From contig NZ_CAXUNP010000013.1 of assembly GCF_964252635.1 (NCBI RefSeq), positions 32,782-96,781 on the forward strand: a stretch of 64,000 bases of DNA. Direction: 5' to 3'. Below, piece by piece: positions 46,577-54,929 of this stretch (positions within the stretch are counted from its first letter, which is position 1; each line of letters starts with the position of its first letter). Origin of the DNA: Jatrophihabitans sp964252635. Lineage in GTDB: Bacteria; Actinomycetota; Actinomycetes; Mycobacteriales; Jatrophihabitantaceae. A model generated the notes under the pieces. It was not told where the DNA came from. It saw only the letters and a program-made list of their open reading frames with translations, and made no database searches. A program made the position numbers and the translations under genes.

Positions 46577-47328
46577 GTTCGTTTCTCCGAGTTCAGGTTG
46601 CGGCTCAGCGCCATGCGGGTGTCCAGGGTGTTGCCGATCGTGAAGCTGACGATCTCCGGCCGGTAACGGTCATCGGAGTACTCCAGGACCCGCCCGCTAC
46701 TGTTGCGGGCCCAGCGCTGCTGCCGCAGCAACGGCGCCCCGAGAGGCAGGTGAAGCTGCTCGGCGTCGACCTCGTCGGCGCCCAGCGCATCGATCACGTG
46801 CGACGCCGCGGCGAAGTCGGCGCCCCGCGACTGCAGGTAGGCCCACAGCGAGCCCGAGTCGCAGTCGAACTCGAAAAGCTGGCGCCCGACCTCGCCGAGG
46901 AAGCAGCTGCGCTCCAGCATCGCGGGCAAACCGTCGAGCAGCCGTTGCCGCAGTACATGGACAACCTGATCGCCGATGTCGACACCGAGCAGTTCGGCGA
47001 CCGTCTCGTCGGCCGGCCGTAAAGCGAGTTCAAGGGTGCGCTGGCCCGGCACGCGTCCGATCGATTGAGCCCACGCCGAGTACGAGAGCAGCGTGTCGAA
47101 CGACTGGGCAAGCGACGTGCTGCACACGACCGGGGGCTTGCCCCGACCGCCGGCGATCAGACCCTCGGCGCGCAAGGAGGCAAGCGCCTGGCGCACCGGG
47201 CCTCGCGACGCGTCCCACGCAGTGCACAACTGGGACTCGGACGGCAACGCCTCGCCGACCGCGAATTCGCCCGAGCGGATCCTCTGCCGCAAATCCTCCG
47301 CAATCGTCGCGTGCATAGCGGTTGTCAC
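46573..47328 (-). CDS. GntR-family regulator with UTRA domain (phosphonate locus)
   Basis: 251 residues. The N-terminal GntR winged helix (about 5-70) has 'GEALPSESQLCTAWDASRG' and 'VRQALASLRAEGLIAGGRG'; a UTRA ligand-binding domain fills the rest ('LLGVDIGDQVVHVLRQRLLDG', 'YSDDRYRPEIVSFTI'). GntR/UTRA regulators such as PhnF and PhnR control phosphonate genes. The GTG start at 47328 lies inside the palindrome gttgtcacaac; a second palindrome with the same TTGTCA half-site covers the start of the divergent FAD oxidase gene. An alternative ATG lies at 47316. Autoregulation and control of the divergent operon are likely. Confidence 0.88.
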   Translation of the reverse strand: MTTAMHATIAEDLRQRIRSGEFAVGEALPSESQLCTAWDASRGPVRQALASLRAEGLIAGGRGKPPVVCSTSLAQSFDTLLSYSAWAQSIGRVPGQRTLELALRPADETVAELLGVDIGDQVVHVLRQRLLDGLPAMLERSCFLGEVGRQLFEFDCDSGSLWAYLQSRGADFAAASHVIDALGADEVDAEQLHLPLGAPLLRQQRWARNSSGRVLEYSDDRYRPEIVSFTIGNTLDTRMALSRNLNSEKRT

Positions 47329-47331
47329 AAC
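47321..47331. promoter_or_regulatory. Palindrome over the GntR start codon (putative operator 1)
   Basis: The arms gttgt and acaac are separated by one base. The site includes the GTG start of the GntR gene. It shares TTGTCA with the palindrome at 47473. Confidence 0.5.
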
Positions 47332-47442
47332 TTGAACGTACAGGTGAGGCTTCGATGTTGACAGCCCTTCTGGACAGGTAGCCCAGGAAATTCAGGCAAG
47401 TGAACGGCAGGAAAACACTGTCCGCGTTTCGTCTGCCAGCCA

Positions 47443-47486
47443 TTGACGGCTCGTCCTGGGTCGTAGACCTTTCTTGTCATGACAAG
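47443..47486 (+). promoter_or_regulatory. Promoter and putative GntR operator 2 at FAD oxidase start
   Basis: A -35-like TTGACG (47443-47448) and a -10-like TAGACC (47464-47469) precede a perfect 14-bp palindrome, cttgtcatgacaag (47473-47486), that contains the ATG at 47479. The expected transcription start falls within a few bases of that ATG and no ribosome-binding site is present, so the mRNA is probably leaderless and the bound repressor would cover the start point. Confidence 0.55.
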
Positions 47487-48594
47487 TTCGAGGTGGCCGC
47501 AGGCGGATCTCGTGGTCGTAGGCGCCGGGATTGTCGGCCTCGCTCACGCCTACGACGCGGTCCTGCGCGGCCTCGAGGTCACCGTGATCGAACGCAATGA
47601 ATTTGCCGTCGGCGCTTCGGTACGCAACTTCGGCCATGGCTGCATCACGGCGCAGTCCGGTGCCGCCCTCGACTACGCCATGCAGGCACGGTCGCGCTGG
47701 ACCCAGCTCGGGAAGAACGCTGGTTTCGCAGTCGCCGAGACCGGCACCATAGTTCTCGCCCGGGCCGCGGACGAGCTCGCCGTCCTCACTGAGTTCGCCG
47801 AGCAGCGCGGTGACGACGTGGTCCTGCTCGACCGGGCCGCGATCGCCGACCGTGCCCCGTTCGCTGCAGGAGTGATCGGCGGTGCCCTGTTCCCCCTCGA
47901 CCTGCGCATCGACGTTCGCGCTGCTGCCGCGGCCATCGCGACGTGGCTGGCCGATCAGGGCGTCCGGTTCGTCTGGGACACCTCGGTCACGGGCATCGAA
48001 CCCGGCGTCGTCCGCACCTCGCGGGGCTCGATCACCACCCGGCGGGCGGTGGTGTGCCTCGGCCACGACGTCGACCGCCTGTTCCCCGACCTGGCCTTCG
48101 CGCACGACGTGCGCCGCTGCGCCCTGCAGATGTTGCGGGTCGCGGACCCGCACGGACGCCCGATCGCACCCGCCGTCCTGACCGGTCACTCGTTGCTGCG
48201 CTATGACGGGTTCGAGGACTGCGCGTCCCTACCTGAGGTGCGCAACCGGCTGACCGCCGAGTCCCCTTACGCCGTGGCGGCGGGGTTGAACCTGATGTTC
48301 ACGCAGCGCCCGGACGGCAGCCTCACCATCGGCGACACCCACGACTACGACCGGACGCTGTCGCCGTTCACCGACGAGCGTCTGGACGCACTCGTGCTCG
48401 ACGAGACCGCGCGTCTGCTGGGTGTCCCGCAGCTCAGGGTGCTCGAACGCTGGCAGGGCGTCTACGCGTCCGCGCCGGAACCGTTCCTGATCGCCACCCC
48501 CACCGACGGCGTCCGCGTCGTGTCCGTGACCTCGGGCATCGGCATGACCACCGCTCTGGGTCTGGCCCCGTCCGTCCTCGATTCCCTCCTCTGA
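47479..48594 (+). CDS. FAD-dependent amine oxidase of phosphonate loci (TIGR03364/HpnW-like)
   Basis: 371 residues of the D-amino-acid/glycine oxidase (DAO) superfamily. The FAD motif 'LVVVGAGIVGLAHAYDAVLR' is at the N-terminus, followed by 'VTVIERNEFAVGASVRNFGHG', which is characteristic of the TIGR03364 clade. 'AVVCLGHDVDRLFP' and the C-terminal 'VVSVTSGIGMTTALGLAPSVLD' complete the fold. The curated family note proposes oxidative deamination of an aminophosphonate feeding the PhnX-like hydrolase. It heads the operon with phnDCE, phnA and a HAD gene, and is divergent from GntR. Confidence 0.88.
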   Translation: MTSSRWPQADLVVVGAGIVGLAHAYDAVLRGLEVTVIERNEFAVGASVRNFGHGCITAQSGAALDYAMQARSRWTQLGKNAGFAVAETGTIVLARAADELAVLTEFAEQRGDDVVLLDRAAIADRAPFAAGVIGGALFPLDLRIDVRAAAAAIATWLADQGVRFVWDTSVTGIEPGVVRTSRGSITTRRAVVCLGHDVDRLFPDLAFAHDVRRCALQMLRVADPHGRPIAPAVLTGHSLLRYDGFEDCASLPEVRNRLTAESPYAVAAGLNLMFTQRPDGSLTIGDTHDYDRTLSPFTDERLDALVLDETARLLGVPQLRVLERWQGVYASAPEPFLIATPTDGVRVVSVTSGIGMTTALGLAPSVLDSLL

Positions 48595-48665
48595 CCGAGC
48601 TCCGCCGTCCAGCAGGCAATGCCCGTCCCGCACACCGACCGCCCGACACCTCGAAGGAAGCCGCC

Positions 48666-49613
48666 ATGAAGCTCGCTCGTCGCACCGCATCCCTCACCGG
48701 GAGCGCCGTGCTCCTGGTCGCCCTCGCCGCCTGCGGCTCCAGCTCCGGGAGCTCCCATTCGTCAGGAACCGGGACCGCCGCAGCTGCCGGGAAGGTCTCG
48801 TGCCCCAAAGGCGGCACGATGCGGATGGCCACCGAACCGTTCGAGGACCCGGCCAAGCTCACACCCGCCTTCCAGCTCGTCGGCAAGTCGCTCGGCAAGG
48901 CCCTGGGCTGCAAGGTCCAGACCAGCATCGTGTCCGACTACTCGGCCGAGGTCGTGGCGATGCGCAACAACAAGCTCGACGTCGCCGAGTTCGGCCCGCT
49001 GGGCTTCGTCTTCGCCAGCCAGCAGGCCAATGCCCAGGCCGTGGCCTCCTTCGGAGACTCCACCGGCAAGCTGAGCACCTACAAGGCAGGCATCTGGGTG
49101 CCGAGGAACTCGAGCATCACCACGGTCGCCCAGCTCAAGGGCAAGTCTTTGGCGCTGTCCAGCGTCGGCTCCACGTCCGGTGACGCCTTCCCCCGCTTCG
49201 CGCTGCGCAGCGCAGGGCTTAAGGACTCCGACCTCAAGCTCACCTATGCGGGCGGGCACCCGCAGTCGCTGCTCGCGTTGAAGAACGGCAAGGTCGACGC
49301 CGCCGAGATCAACACCCAGCAGCTGGCCACCGCCACCGCGGCCAAGCAGTTCGACCCGTCGAAGTTCCGGCAGATCTGGACCTCGGCGCCGATCCCCAAC
49401 GACCCGATCACCCTGCGCAGCTCTCTCAGCCCGGCCTTCAAGGCCGCGGTCACCAAAGCGCTGCTCAACCTGCCGCCGAGCGACATCGCCAAGCTGGGTG
49501 CCCTGCTCGACGTCGAACCGGCCGGCCCCCTGGTGACCGTTTCCAAGACCACCTATCAGCCGCTGTTCTCGCTGGCCCGCACCCTCGGGCTCACCGCCAA
49601 GGACGCCGGATGA
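48666..49613 (+). CDS. phnD: Phosphonate ABC transporter substrate-binding lipoprotein
   Basis: 315 residues. A lipoprotein signal ends in 'VALAACGSSSG' (lipidated Cys23). The mature protein has a type 2 periplasmic-binding fold: 'GTMRMATEPFEDPAKLTPAF', 'NNKLDVAEFGPLGFVFASQQ', 'LKGKSLALSSVGSTSGDAFP' and 'VDAAEINTQQL' are PhnD hallmarks. It captures phosphonates outside the membrane for PhnE/PhnC. A GAAGGA ribosome-binding site precedes ATG 48666. The stop overlaps the phnC start. Confidence 0.92.
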   Translation: MKLARRTASLTGSAVLLVALAACGSSSGSSHSSGTGTAAAAGKVSCPKGGTMRMATEPFEDPAKLTPAFQLVGKSLGKALGCKVQTSIVSDYSAEVVAMRNNKLDVAEFGPLGFVFASQQANAQAVASFGDSTGKLSTYKAGIWVPRNSSITTVAQLKGKSLALSSVGSTSGDAFPRFALRSAGLKDSDLKLTYAGGHPQSLLALKNGKVDAAEINTQQLATATAAKQFDPSKFRQIWTSAPIPNDPITLRSSLSPAFKAAVTKALLNLPPSDIAKLGALLDVEPAGPLVTVSKTTYQPLFSLARTLGLTAKDAG

Positions 49614-50518
49614 CGTTCGCCGGGCCGCCCGGTCGCCCGGTGCGCTCGGCGCAACGCACCGATCGCCCCACCGGAGCGGTCGATCCGCGGATCCTCGCCG
49701 AGGCGCGGGCGGAGCTGCCCCCACCGCTGGTCACCATCGATGAGCCGACGGCGCCGGTGCTGCTCCAACTCATCGACGTCCGGAAGTCCTTCGCCGGCGT
49801 CGAGGTGCTCAAGGGCATCGAGCTGCAGGTGCGTGCCGGGGAATTCGTCGCGATCCTGGGGGCGAACGGGTCGGGCAAGTCCACTGCCCTGCGCTGTGTG
49901 GTCGGGTTGCTCGAGGCCGACGACGGCACCATCCGGGTCGCCGACGTGGCACTCGACCCCAGCCACCGGGAACGCACGTCCGAGGCCCGCCGGAAGGTTG
50001 CCATGGTGTTCCAGCAGATCCACCTGGTCCGCCGTCGCAGCGTTCTGGACAACGTCTGCTGCGGAGCGCTGGGTCGCCTGCGGTGGTGGCGCTCGCTGTC
50101 TCCCGCGCTGTTTCCCCGTGACGTGCGACTCGAAGCCATGCGGTGTCTCGACCGCGTCGGACTGGCTGAGCGGGCCGGCGAGCGCGCGGGCCGATTGTCC
50201 GGCGGACAGCAGCAGCGGGTCGCGATCGCCCGGGCCCTGTGCCAACGTGCCACCGTCGTCCTCGCCGACGAGCCGGTGTCTGCCCTCGACCCGGCCGCGG
50301 CCGACAACGTCGTCGGCCTGCTGCGCGACCTCGCCCAGGAGGGTTACGCCGTAGTGGCCGTGCTGCACCAACCCGAGCTCGCGCTGCGCTACGCCGATCG
50401 GGTCGTCGGCCTGCTCGGCGGCCGCGTCGTCATCGACAAGGCACCCCGCTACGTCCGCGACGACGAGATCGACCGCCTGTACGCCCCGGACCGCGCCGCC
50501 GCCCTGGAGGAGCTGTGA
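49610..50518 (+). CDS. phnC: Phosphonate ABC transporter ATP-binding protein
   Basis: 302 residues. An unusual N-terminal extension of about 50 residues rich in Arg/Pro precedes the ABC domain. Walker A is 'LGANGSGKSTALRCV', the Q-loop 'MVFQQIHLVRRRSVLDNV', the signature 'LSGGQQQRVAIARAL' and Walker B 'VVLADEPVSALDP'. The 'RRRSVLDNVC.GALGR' segment is specific to PhnC. It is joined by ATGA to phnD and GTGA to phnE. Confidence 0.93.
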   Translation: MTFAGPPGRPVRSAQRTDRPTGAVDPRILAEARAELPPPLVTIDEPTAPVLLQLIDVRKSFAGVEVLKGIELQVRAGEFVAILGANGSGKSTALRCVVGLLEADDGTIRVADVALDPSHRERTSEARRKVAMVFQQIHLVRRRSVLDNVCCGALGRLRWWRSLSPALFPRDVRLEAMRCLDRVGLAERAGERAGRLSGGQQQRVAIARALCQRATVVLADEPVSALDPAAADNVVGLLRDLAQEGYAVVAVLHQPELALRYADRVVGLLGGRVVIDKAPRYVRDDEIDRLYAPDRAAALEEL

Positions 50519-51345
50519 CCGTCACCCTCGACAAGCCCACCGGCCGACCGCCCGTGCCCGATCCGCCCCGCCGCAAGACCATCGGCGTGCTCGGCCTCGT
50601 CGTCCTGGCCGCGCTGATCGCGGTGCACGTGATCGCCTGGCGCAAGACCGACATCTCCGTCAGCGAGCTGGTCAGCGGGTGGCACGGCCTGCAGAACTTC
50701 TTCTCCGGCGCATTTCCGCCCGATTTCTCGTGGGACAAGGTGGTGCACCCGGGCATCACGGCCGCGCTCGTTACTTTCTACATGGGCCTGCTCGGGACGA
50801 CGCTGTCCATCCCCACCGCCTTCGTGCTCGCGCTGCTCGCCTCCCGCGCCACCAACCGCAACGCGTGGGTCTACCAGAGCGCACGGACCCTGCTCTCGAC
50901 GTTGCGCGCCATCCCTGACGTGGTGTTCGCGCTCGTATTCGTCGCCGCCGTCGGTCTCGGGCCGTTCCCCGGCGTGCTCGCGCTGATCTTCCACAACACC
51001 GGCGTCATGGGCAAGCTATGGGCCGAGGCCATGGAGGAGAGCGATCTCGGTCCCCGCGACGCGCTCCGGGTGGGCGGGGCGTCGAGCGCTCAGGTCGCGA
51101 CCAACGCCGTCCTGCCCACCGTCCTGCCGCAGATCGTCGGCCTGCTGCTGTATCGCCTGGACGTCAACGTCCGCTCGTCGCTCATCCTCGGGCTCGTCGG
51201 GGCCGGCGGTATCGGTTTCCTCATCGACCAGTCCATCCAACTGTTCCGCTTCGACCAGATGGTCACCCAGATCCTGATCGTGCTTGTCCTCGTCATCGCG
51301 GTGGACCAGGCGTCGGCCTTCATACGCAAGCGCATTGCCGCATGA
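50515..51345 (+). CDS. phnE: Phosphonate ABC transporter permease
   Basis: 276 residues from GTG 50515, overlapping phnC by 4 bases. About six helices. The PhnE signature 'LLSTLRAIPDVVFALVFVAA' and the EAA loop 'EAMEESDLGPRDALRVGGAS' contact PhnC; 'SLILGLVGAGGIGFLIDQSI' is also typical. It works as a dimer with PhnC/PhnD. The stop overlaps the phnA start. Confidence 0.93.
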   Translation: MTVTLDKPTGRPPVPDPPRRKTIGVLGLVVLAALIAVHVIAWRKTDISVSELVSGWHGLQNFFSGAFPPDFSWDKVVHPGITAALVTFYMGLLGTTLSIPTAFVLALLASRATNRNAWVYQSARTLLSTLRAIPDVVFALVFVAAVGLGPFPGVLALIFHNTGVMGKLWAEAMEESDLGPRDALRVGGASSAQVATNAVLPTVLPQIVGLLLYRLDVNVRSSLILGLVGAGGIGFLIDQSIQLFRFDQMVTQILIVLVLVIAVDQASAFIRKRIAA

Positions 51346-52670
51346 CCCCGGTTCGGACAGCGTTCGAGGTGAATGGTCGCGAGTACGTCGTCGGCGGCGG
51401 GCCGGTCGTGGTGATCTGCATCGACGGCAGCGCCCCCGGCTACCACGAGCAGGCCCTCCAGGCGGGCCGGATGCCCTGGCTGGCGACGCTGCTGGCAGGA
51501 GCCGGCACCTCGTGGCCGGCGCACTGTGCCATGCCGGCGCTGACCAACCCGAACAACCTCTCCATCGCGACCGGACGCCCGCCCGCCGTGCACGGCATCA
51601 GCGGCAACACCTACTACGACGTCGCCACCGGGGCCGAGCAGCCGATGACGTCACCGGAGCTGCTCCGTTGCCCCACCGTGTTCGCCGCAGCCCAGCACGC
51701 CGGCCTGGACGTCGCGGTCGTCACGGCGAAGGACAAGCTGCGCCGGCTGCTGGCCACCGGGCTCGAGCTGCCGGGTGCGGTCTGCTTCTCGGCCGAACAC
51801 GCGAACGGGACGACTCTGTCCGGACACGGCATCACGGCCGTCCCCGAACTCATCGGCCGTCCTGCGCCGGAGGTCTACTCCGCCGACCTCTCGGAGTTCG
51901 TGCTCGCGGCCGGGGTTCACCTGGTGCGCGAACAGCGACCGAATCTGACGTACCTTTCCCTGTCCGACTACGTCCAGCACAAGCACGAGCCAGGAAGCCC
52001 GGCCGCCGAGGACTTTTACGCCATGATCGACCGGTACGCGGAATCGCTCGACGCGCTCGGCGCCACGGTCGTGCTCACCGCCGACCACGGCATGAGCGCC
52101 AAGTCCGACGCCCACGGTCGAGCACACGTCATCTACCTCGAGGACGAGATTGCGCGGCTCCTCGGCGGACGTCGCGACGTGCGGGTCGTCCTGCCGATCA
52201 CGGACCCCTACGTCGCCCATCACGGCGCGCTCGGCTCCATCGCCTACGTCCACCTTCCCGACGACGTGGACCCCGCGGCGCTGGCCGAAGCACTGCGCAC
52301 CTTTGACGGCATTCAGACCACCTACGAGCGCGCGGATGCGGCGCGGCAGCTCGCCATGCCGGCCGACCGCATCGGTGACATCGTCGTTCTCGGTGACGCC
52401 GCGACCGCCATGGGCAAGAGTGTCGCCGCCCACGATGTCCGCGGTCTCGACGCCCCCCTGCGCTCGCACGGCGCTTTCGGTGAGCTGGCGATCCCGTTCA
52501 TCGTCAACCGACGACTCGACCGGCCCGCGCTGAGTTTGGGACTGGGGGCATCGCCCCGAGGCGGCGCCGGGGCCGCGCTCGTCCACAACTACGACGCGTT
52601 CTACGCCGCCACCACCCTGGTCGAGCGCATGCACACGCCGGCCACTGCCACCGAGAGGTCCTCCGCATGA
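51342..52670 (+). CDS. phnA: Phosphonoacetate hydrolase
   Basis: 442 residues, alkaline-phosphatase superfamily. The enzyme cleaves phosphonoacetate to acetate and phosphate with two zinc ions. Metal and catalytic positions match the Sinorhizobium enzyme: Asp28 in 'VICIDGSAPGY', nucleophile Thr68 in 'AMPALTNPNN', Asp209 and His213 in 'LSLSDYVQHKHEPGS', Asp248-His249 in 'LTADHGMSAK', and a late His in 'PLRSHGAFGEL'. Lys130 and Lys132 ('TAKDK') are the substrate-binding lysines. It is embedded in the phnDCE operon by ATGA overlaps on both sides. No PhnY aldehyde dehydrogenase accompanies it. Confidence 0.92.
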   Translation: MTPVRTAFEVNGREYVVGGGPVVVICIDGSAPGYHEQALQAGRMPWLATLLAGAGTSWPAHCAMPALTNPNNLSIATGRPPAVHGISGNTYYDVATGAEQPMTSPELLRCPTVFAAAQHAGLDVAVVTAKDKLRRLLATGLELPGAVCFSAEHANGTTLSGHGITAVPELIGRPAPEVYSADLSEFVLAAGVHLVREQRPNLTYLSLSDYVQHKHEPGSPAAEDFYAMIDRYAESLDALGATVVLTADHGMSAKSDAHGRAHVIYLEDEIARLLGGRRDVRVVLPITDPYVAHHGALGSIAYVHLPDDVDPAALAEALRTFDGIQTTYERADAARQLAMPADRIGDIVVLGDAATAMGKSVAAHDVRGLDAPLRSHGAFGELAIPFIVNRRLDRPALSLGLGASPRGGAGAALVHNYDAFYAATTLVERMHTPATATERSSA

Positions 52671-53368
52671 TCGAGCTTGCCGTCTTCGACGTCGCCGGAA
52701 CCACCGTCGATGAAGGAGGGATCGTGTACCGCGTCCTGGCGGACAGCGTCCGGGCTCTCGGCGCGGATCCGACACCCACACAGATCGAGGCCTGGATGGG
52801 CGCCGGCAAGCGCGAGGCCATTGCGGCGCTGCTCGGTGAGAGCGGCGTCGACGTCACGGACGAAGCCGTCGACGCAGGCTTCGCCGACTTCCGCGACCGG
52901 CTCACCGCTGCCTACCGCGCCCAGCCCCCCGCGCCCTTTCCGGGCGTCCCCGAGCTCATCGCGAATCTGCGTTCATCACGCGTCAAGGTCGCGCTGACCA
53001 CCGGATTCGACCGGGAGGTCACGACCTCACTGCTGACCGCGCTTGGTTGGGACACCGATGTGGTCGACGCGGTCGTCTGCATCGACGACGTTCCGGCGGG
53101 AAGGCCGGCCCCGTATATGATCTTCCGGGCGATGGAGATGACCGGCGTCGCTGATGTACGCCGTACGCTCGTGGCTGGGGACACCGTCCGCGACATCAGG
53201 GCCGGCCACAACGCCGGCGCCGCGGTGGTACTTGCCGTGCTCACCGGTGACGTCAGCGCCGAGACGCTCGCCGCAGCCGAACCGACCGAGGTCCTGGCCG
53301 ACGTCGCCGAACTTCCCGGCTTCCTCGGTCGACGAGGCCAGCCCGTTGGTGTCGTCGTCGGCCTCTAG
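52667..53368 (+). CDS. Phosphonatase-like HAD hydrolase (TIGR03351-like)
   Basis: 233 residues. The N-terminal 'FDVAGTTVDEGG' has the DxAGT motif (nucleophile Asp8), where phosphonatases keep Ala instead of the usual second Asp. Lys48 in 'WMGAGKREA' aligns with the Schiff-base lysine of PhnX. Arg146 in 'AGRPAPYM' replaces the usual HAD lysine, and 'AGDTVRDIRAG' supplies the metal aspartates. All features of the PhnX-like clade are intact, which suggests a 2-oxoethylphosphonate substrate. The ATG overlaps the phnA stop. It is the functional counterpart of the collapsed copy at 46268. Confidence 0.9.
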   Translation: MIELAVFDVAGTTVDEGGIVYRVLADSVRALGADPTPTQIEAWMGAGKREAIAALLGESGVDVTDEAVDAGFADFRDRLTAAYRAQPPAPFPGVPELIANLRSSRVKVALTTGFDREVTTSLLTALGWDTDVVDAVVCIDDVPAGRPAPYMIFRAMEMTGVADVRRTLVAGDTVRDIRAGHNAGAAVVLAVLTGDVSAETLAAAEPTEVLADVAELPGFLGRRGQPVGVVVGL

Positions 53369-53465
53369 CGGTTCCGCGTCGACCGACCTCCAGTGCAGTC
53401 GGGCAGACCCTGAGCGGACCCGTACGCGGCGCGGAGCGCCTGTGCCGCTCCGCCGAGGTTGTGGT

Positions 53466-54929
53466 TCAGCGAAGGTGTTCTCGAGCGCGGCGTACCTCGT
53501 TCGCCAGCAGGACGCCGAAGGTGAAGCCGTTCTCCCCTGGTGTGGTTCCGGCCACCGCGCCGAGCCGGCGCAGGAACGTCGTGGCGACGACAGCGTCCTG
53601 ATATTCGCCGAGGCTGGTTTGCAGCTTCTTCGCTGAGCTATTCGACGTGCGCGCCGTCTTGCCCAGGACCGGTCGGCTCAGCTCGGCCGTGTAGCGGGCC
53701 CGCTTGGCCGCCCTGCGTGCCCGGTGCAGCGCCGCATCCTTGTTGGGGTCGTGCTGCGGCAGTCGGTCGGCGGCAGCGAGGCGGCGCTCGAGTTTCCTGT
53801 CTGCTGAGCGCAGGTACCTCTCGACCCGTCGTGCTGGTTTGCCGTGCGCACCGATGAGTGGCGGCTCGACGGACCAGGTCTGCAGCTCGGCCAGCAGCGC
53901 GAGATACCGGCGACCACGAAGGGTCGCGGACAGGGTCCGCTGGGCACCCGTGATCTCCCTGGTCAGGGTCTGCTCCAGCCGGGCCGAGACCGGGCCCAGC
54001 ACGTACTGCTGCGGAAGGTCGGCCAGCTCCGCCCGCAGGTGATCACCGAGGACCTGCAGATCCCGGACCGCTCCGAGGATCCCGCTGTACCAGCGGAGTT
54101 CGGCGTCCAGAGCCGATGCGCGCTCGGTGTCGAACACGTCGGCGAGGACCTTCAGCACACTGCGGTAGCGGCGGATCGCAACCCGGGTGGCGTGGATCTG
54201 GCCCTGCTCACGCCGGAGGGCAAGATCTCCAGCCAGAACGGCGTCGTGCTGTCCGTTCAGATACGTGCGCACCAGCCCGGCCAGGTCCGCACCCGCTGAG
54301 GCGCCGTCGTCTGCTGCACCGGTGCCAGGTGCAGCGTCGCCCAGCGCGCGCGTAAGCGTGGGGGAAGAAGCGGACACGATGGCCCCGGCCTTGCGGACTT
54401 GTTTCGAGACCCGCTTCAGTAGCGCATGGTCCCCTTCCCGCACGTCGATCGCGATTTCCCGCCACCGGGTCATCACGGCCGTCGACCCCAGCCGCGTTGC
54501 AGTCACGGTTTTGAGCACCAGCTCGACCAGGGCCGACCCGTCGACCCCATGAATGACACGCACGTCACGCTGCGTCCGCACCCGCGCCACCGCGCGCAGC
54601 GGTTGCCCGGAACGCACGCCGAGGGTCAGCTGGCGAAACGGTGCCGGCACCCCTCGGCCCTCGATCGGCAGATGCAGCTCGGTGGGAGCGTCGCCTGCCG
54701 GCAATGTGAGCAACCAACCGGCGTCCTCATCGCCGCTGCGCCGCCGTAGCGCCAGTCGAGCTCGGAGCAGTCCGAAGTCCGCGGTGTCGTAGTACATGGT
54801 GTCCAGGGCTGCAGTTCGATGCGACAACGAGCCACCCGGCGGGACGACACCCGAGAGGTCCACGTCCGTCCACGGGCCGTCCGGTATCTCGAACTTATTC
54901 GTGTGTTGCTGCTGCTTGCTCGGTTTCAT
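53466..54929 (-). CDS. CYTH-CHAD domain protein (polyphosphate-related)
   Basis: 487 residues. The N-terminal ~200 residues form a CYTH/triphosphate-tunnel-like domain ('RTAALDTMYYDTADFGLLRA', 'LALRRRSGDEDAGWLLTLP', 'MTRWREIAIDVREGD'), but the opening ExExK motif is reduced to 'HTNKFEIP', so catalysis is doubtful. Residues ~235-487 are a CHAD domain rich in His/Arg/Lys ('IHATRVAIRRYRSVLKVLAD', 'AALHRARRAAKRARYTAEL'), which binds polyphosphate. Its place beside a phosphonate operon suggests a link with phosphate storage. Convergent with the HAD gene. Confidence 0.9.
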   Translation of the reverse strand: MKPSKQQQHTNKFEIPDGPWTDVDLSGVVPPGGSLSHRTAALDTMYYDTADFGLLRARLALRRRSGDEDAGWLLTLPAGDAPTELHLPIEGRGVPAPFRQLTLGVRSGQPLRAVARVRTQRDVRVIHGVDGSALVELVLKTVTATRLGSTAVMTRWREIAIDVREGDHALLKRVSKQVRKAGAIVSASSPTLTRALGDAAPGTGAADDGASAGADLAGLVRTYLNGQHDAVLAGDLALRREQGQIHATRVAIRRYRSVLKVLADVFDTERASALDAELRWYSGILGAVRDLQVLGDHLRAELADLPQQYVLGPVSARLEQTLTREITGAQRTLSATLRGRRYLALLAELQTWSVEPPLIGAHGKPARRVERYLRSADRKLERRLAAADRLPQHDPNKDAALHRARRAAKRARYTAELSRPVLGKTARTSNSSAKKLQTSLGEYQDAVVATTFLRRLGAVAGTTPGENGFTFGVLLANEVRRAREHLR

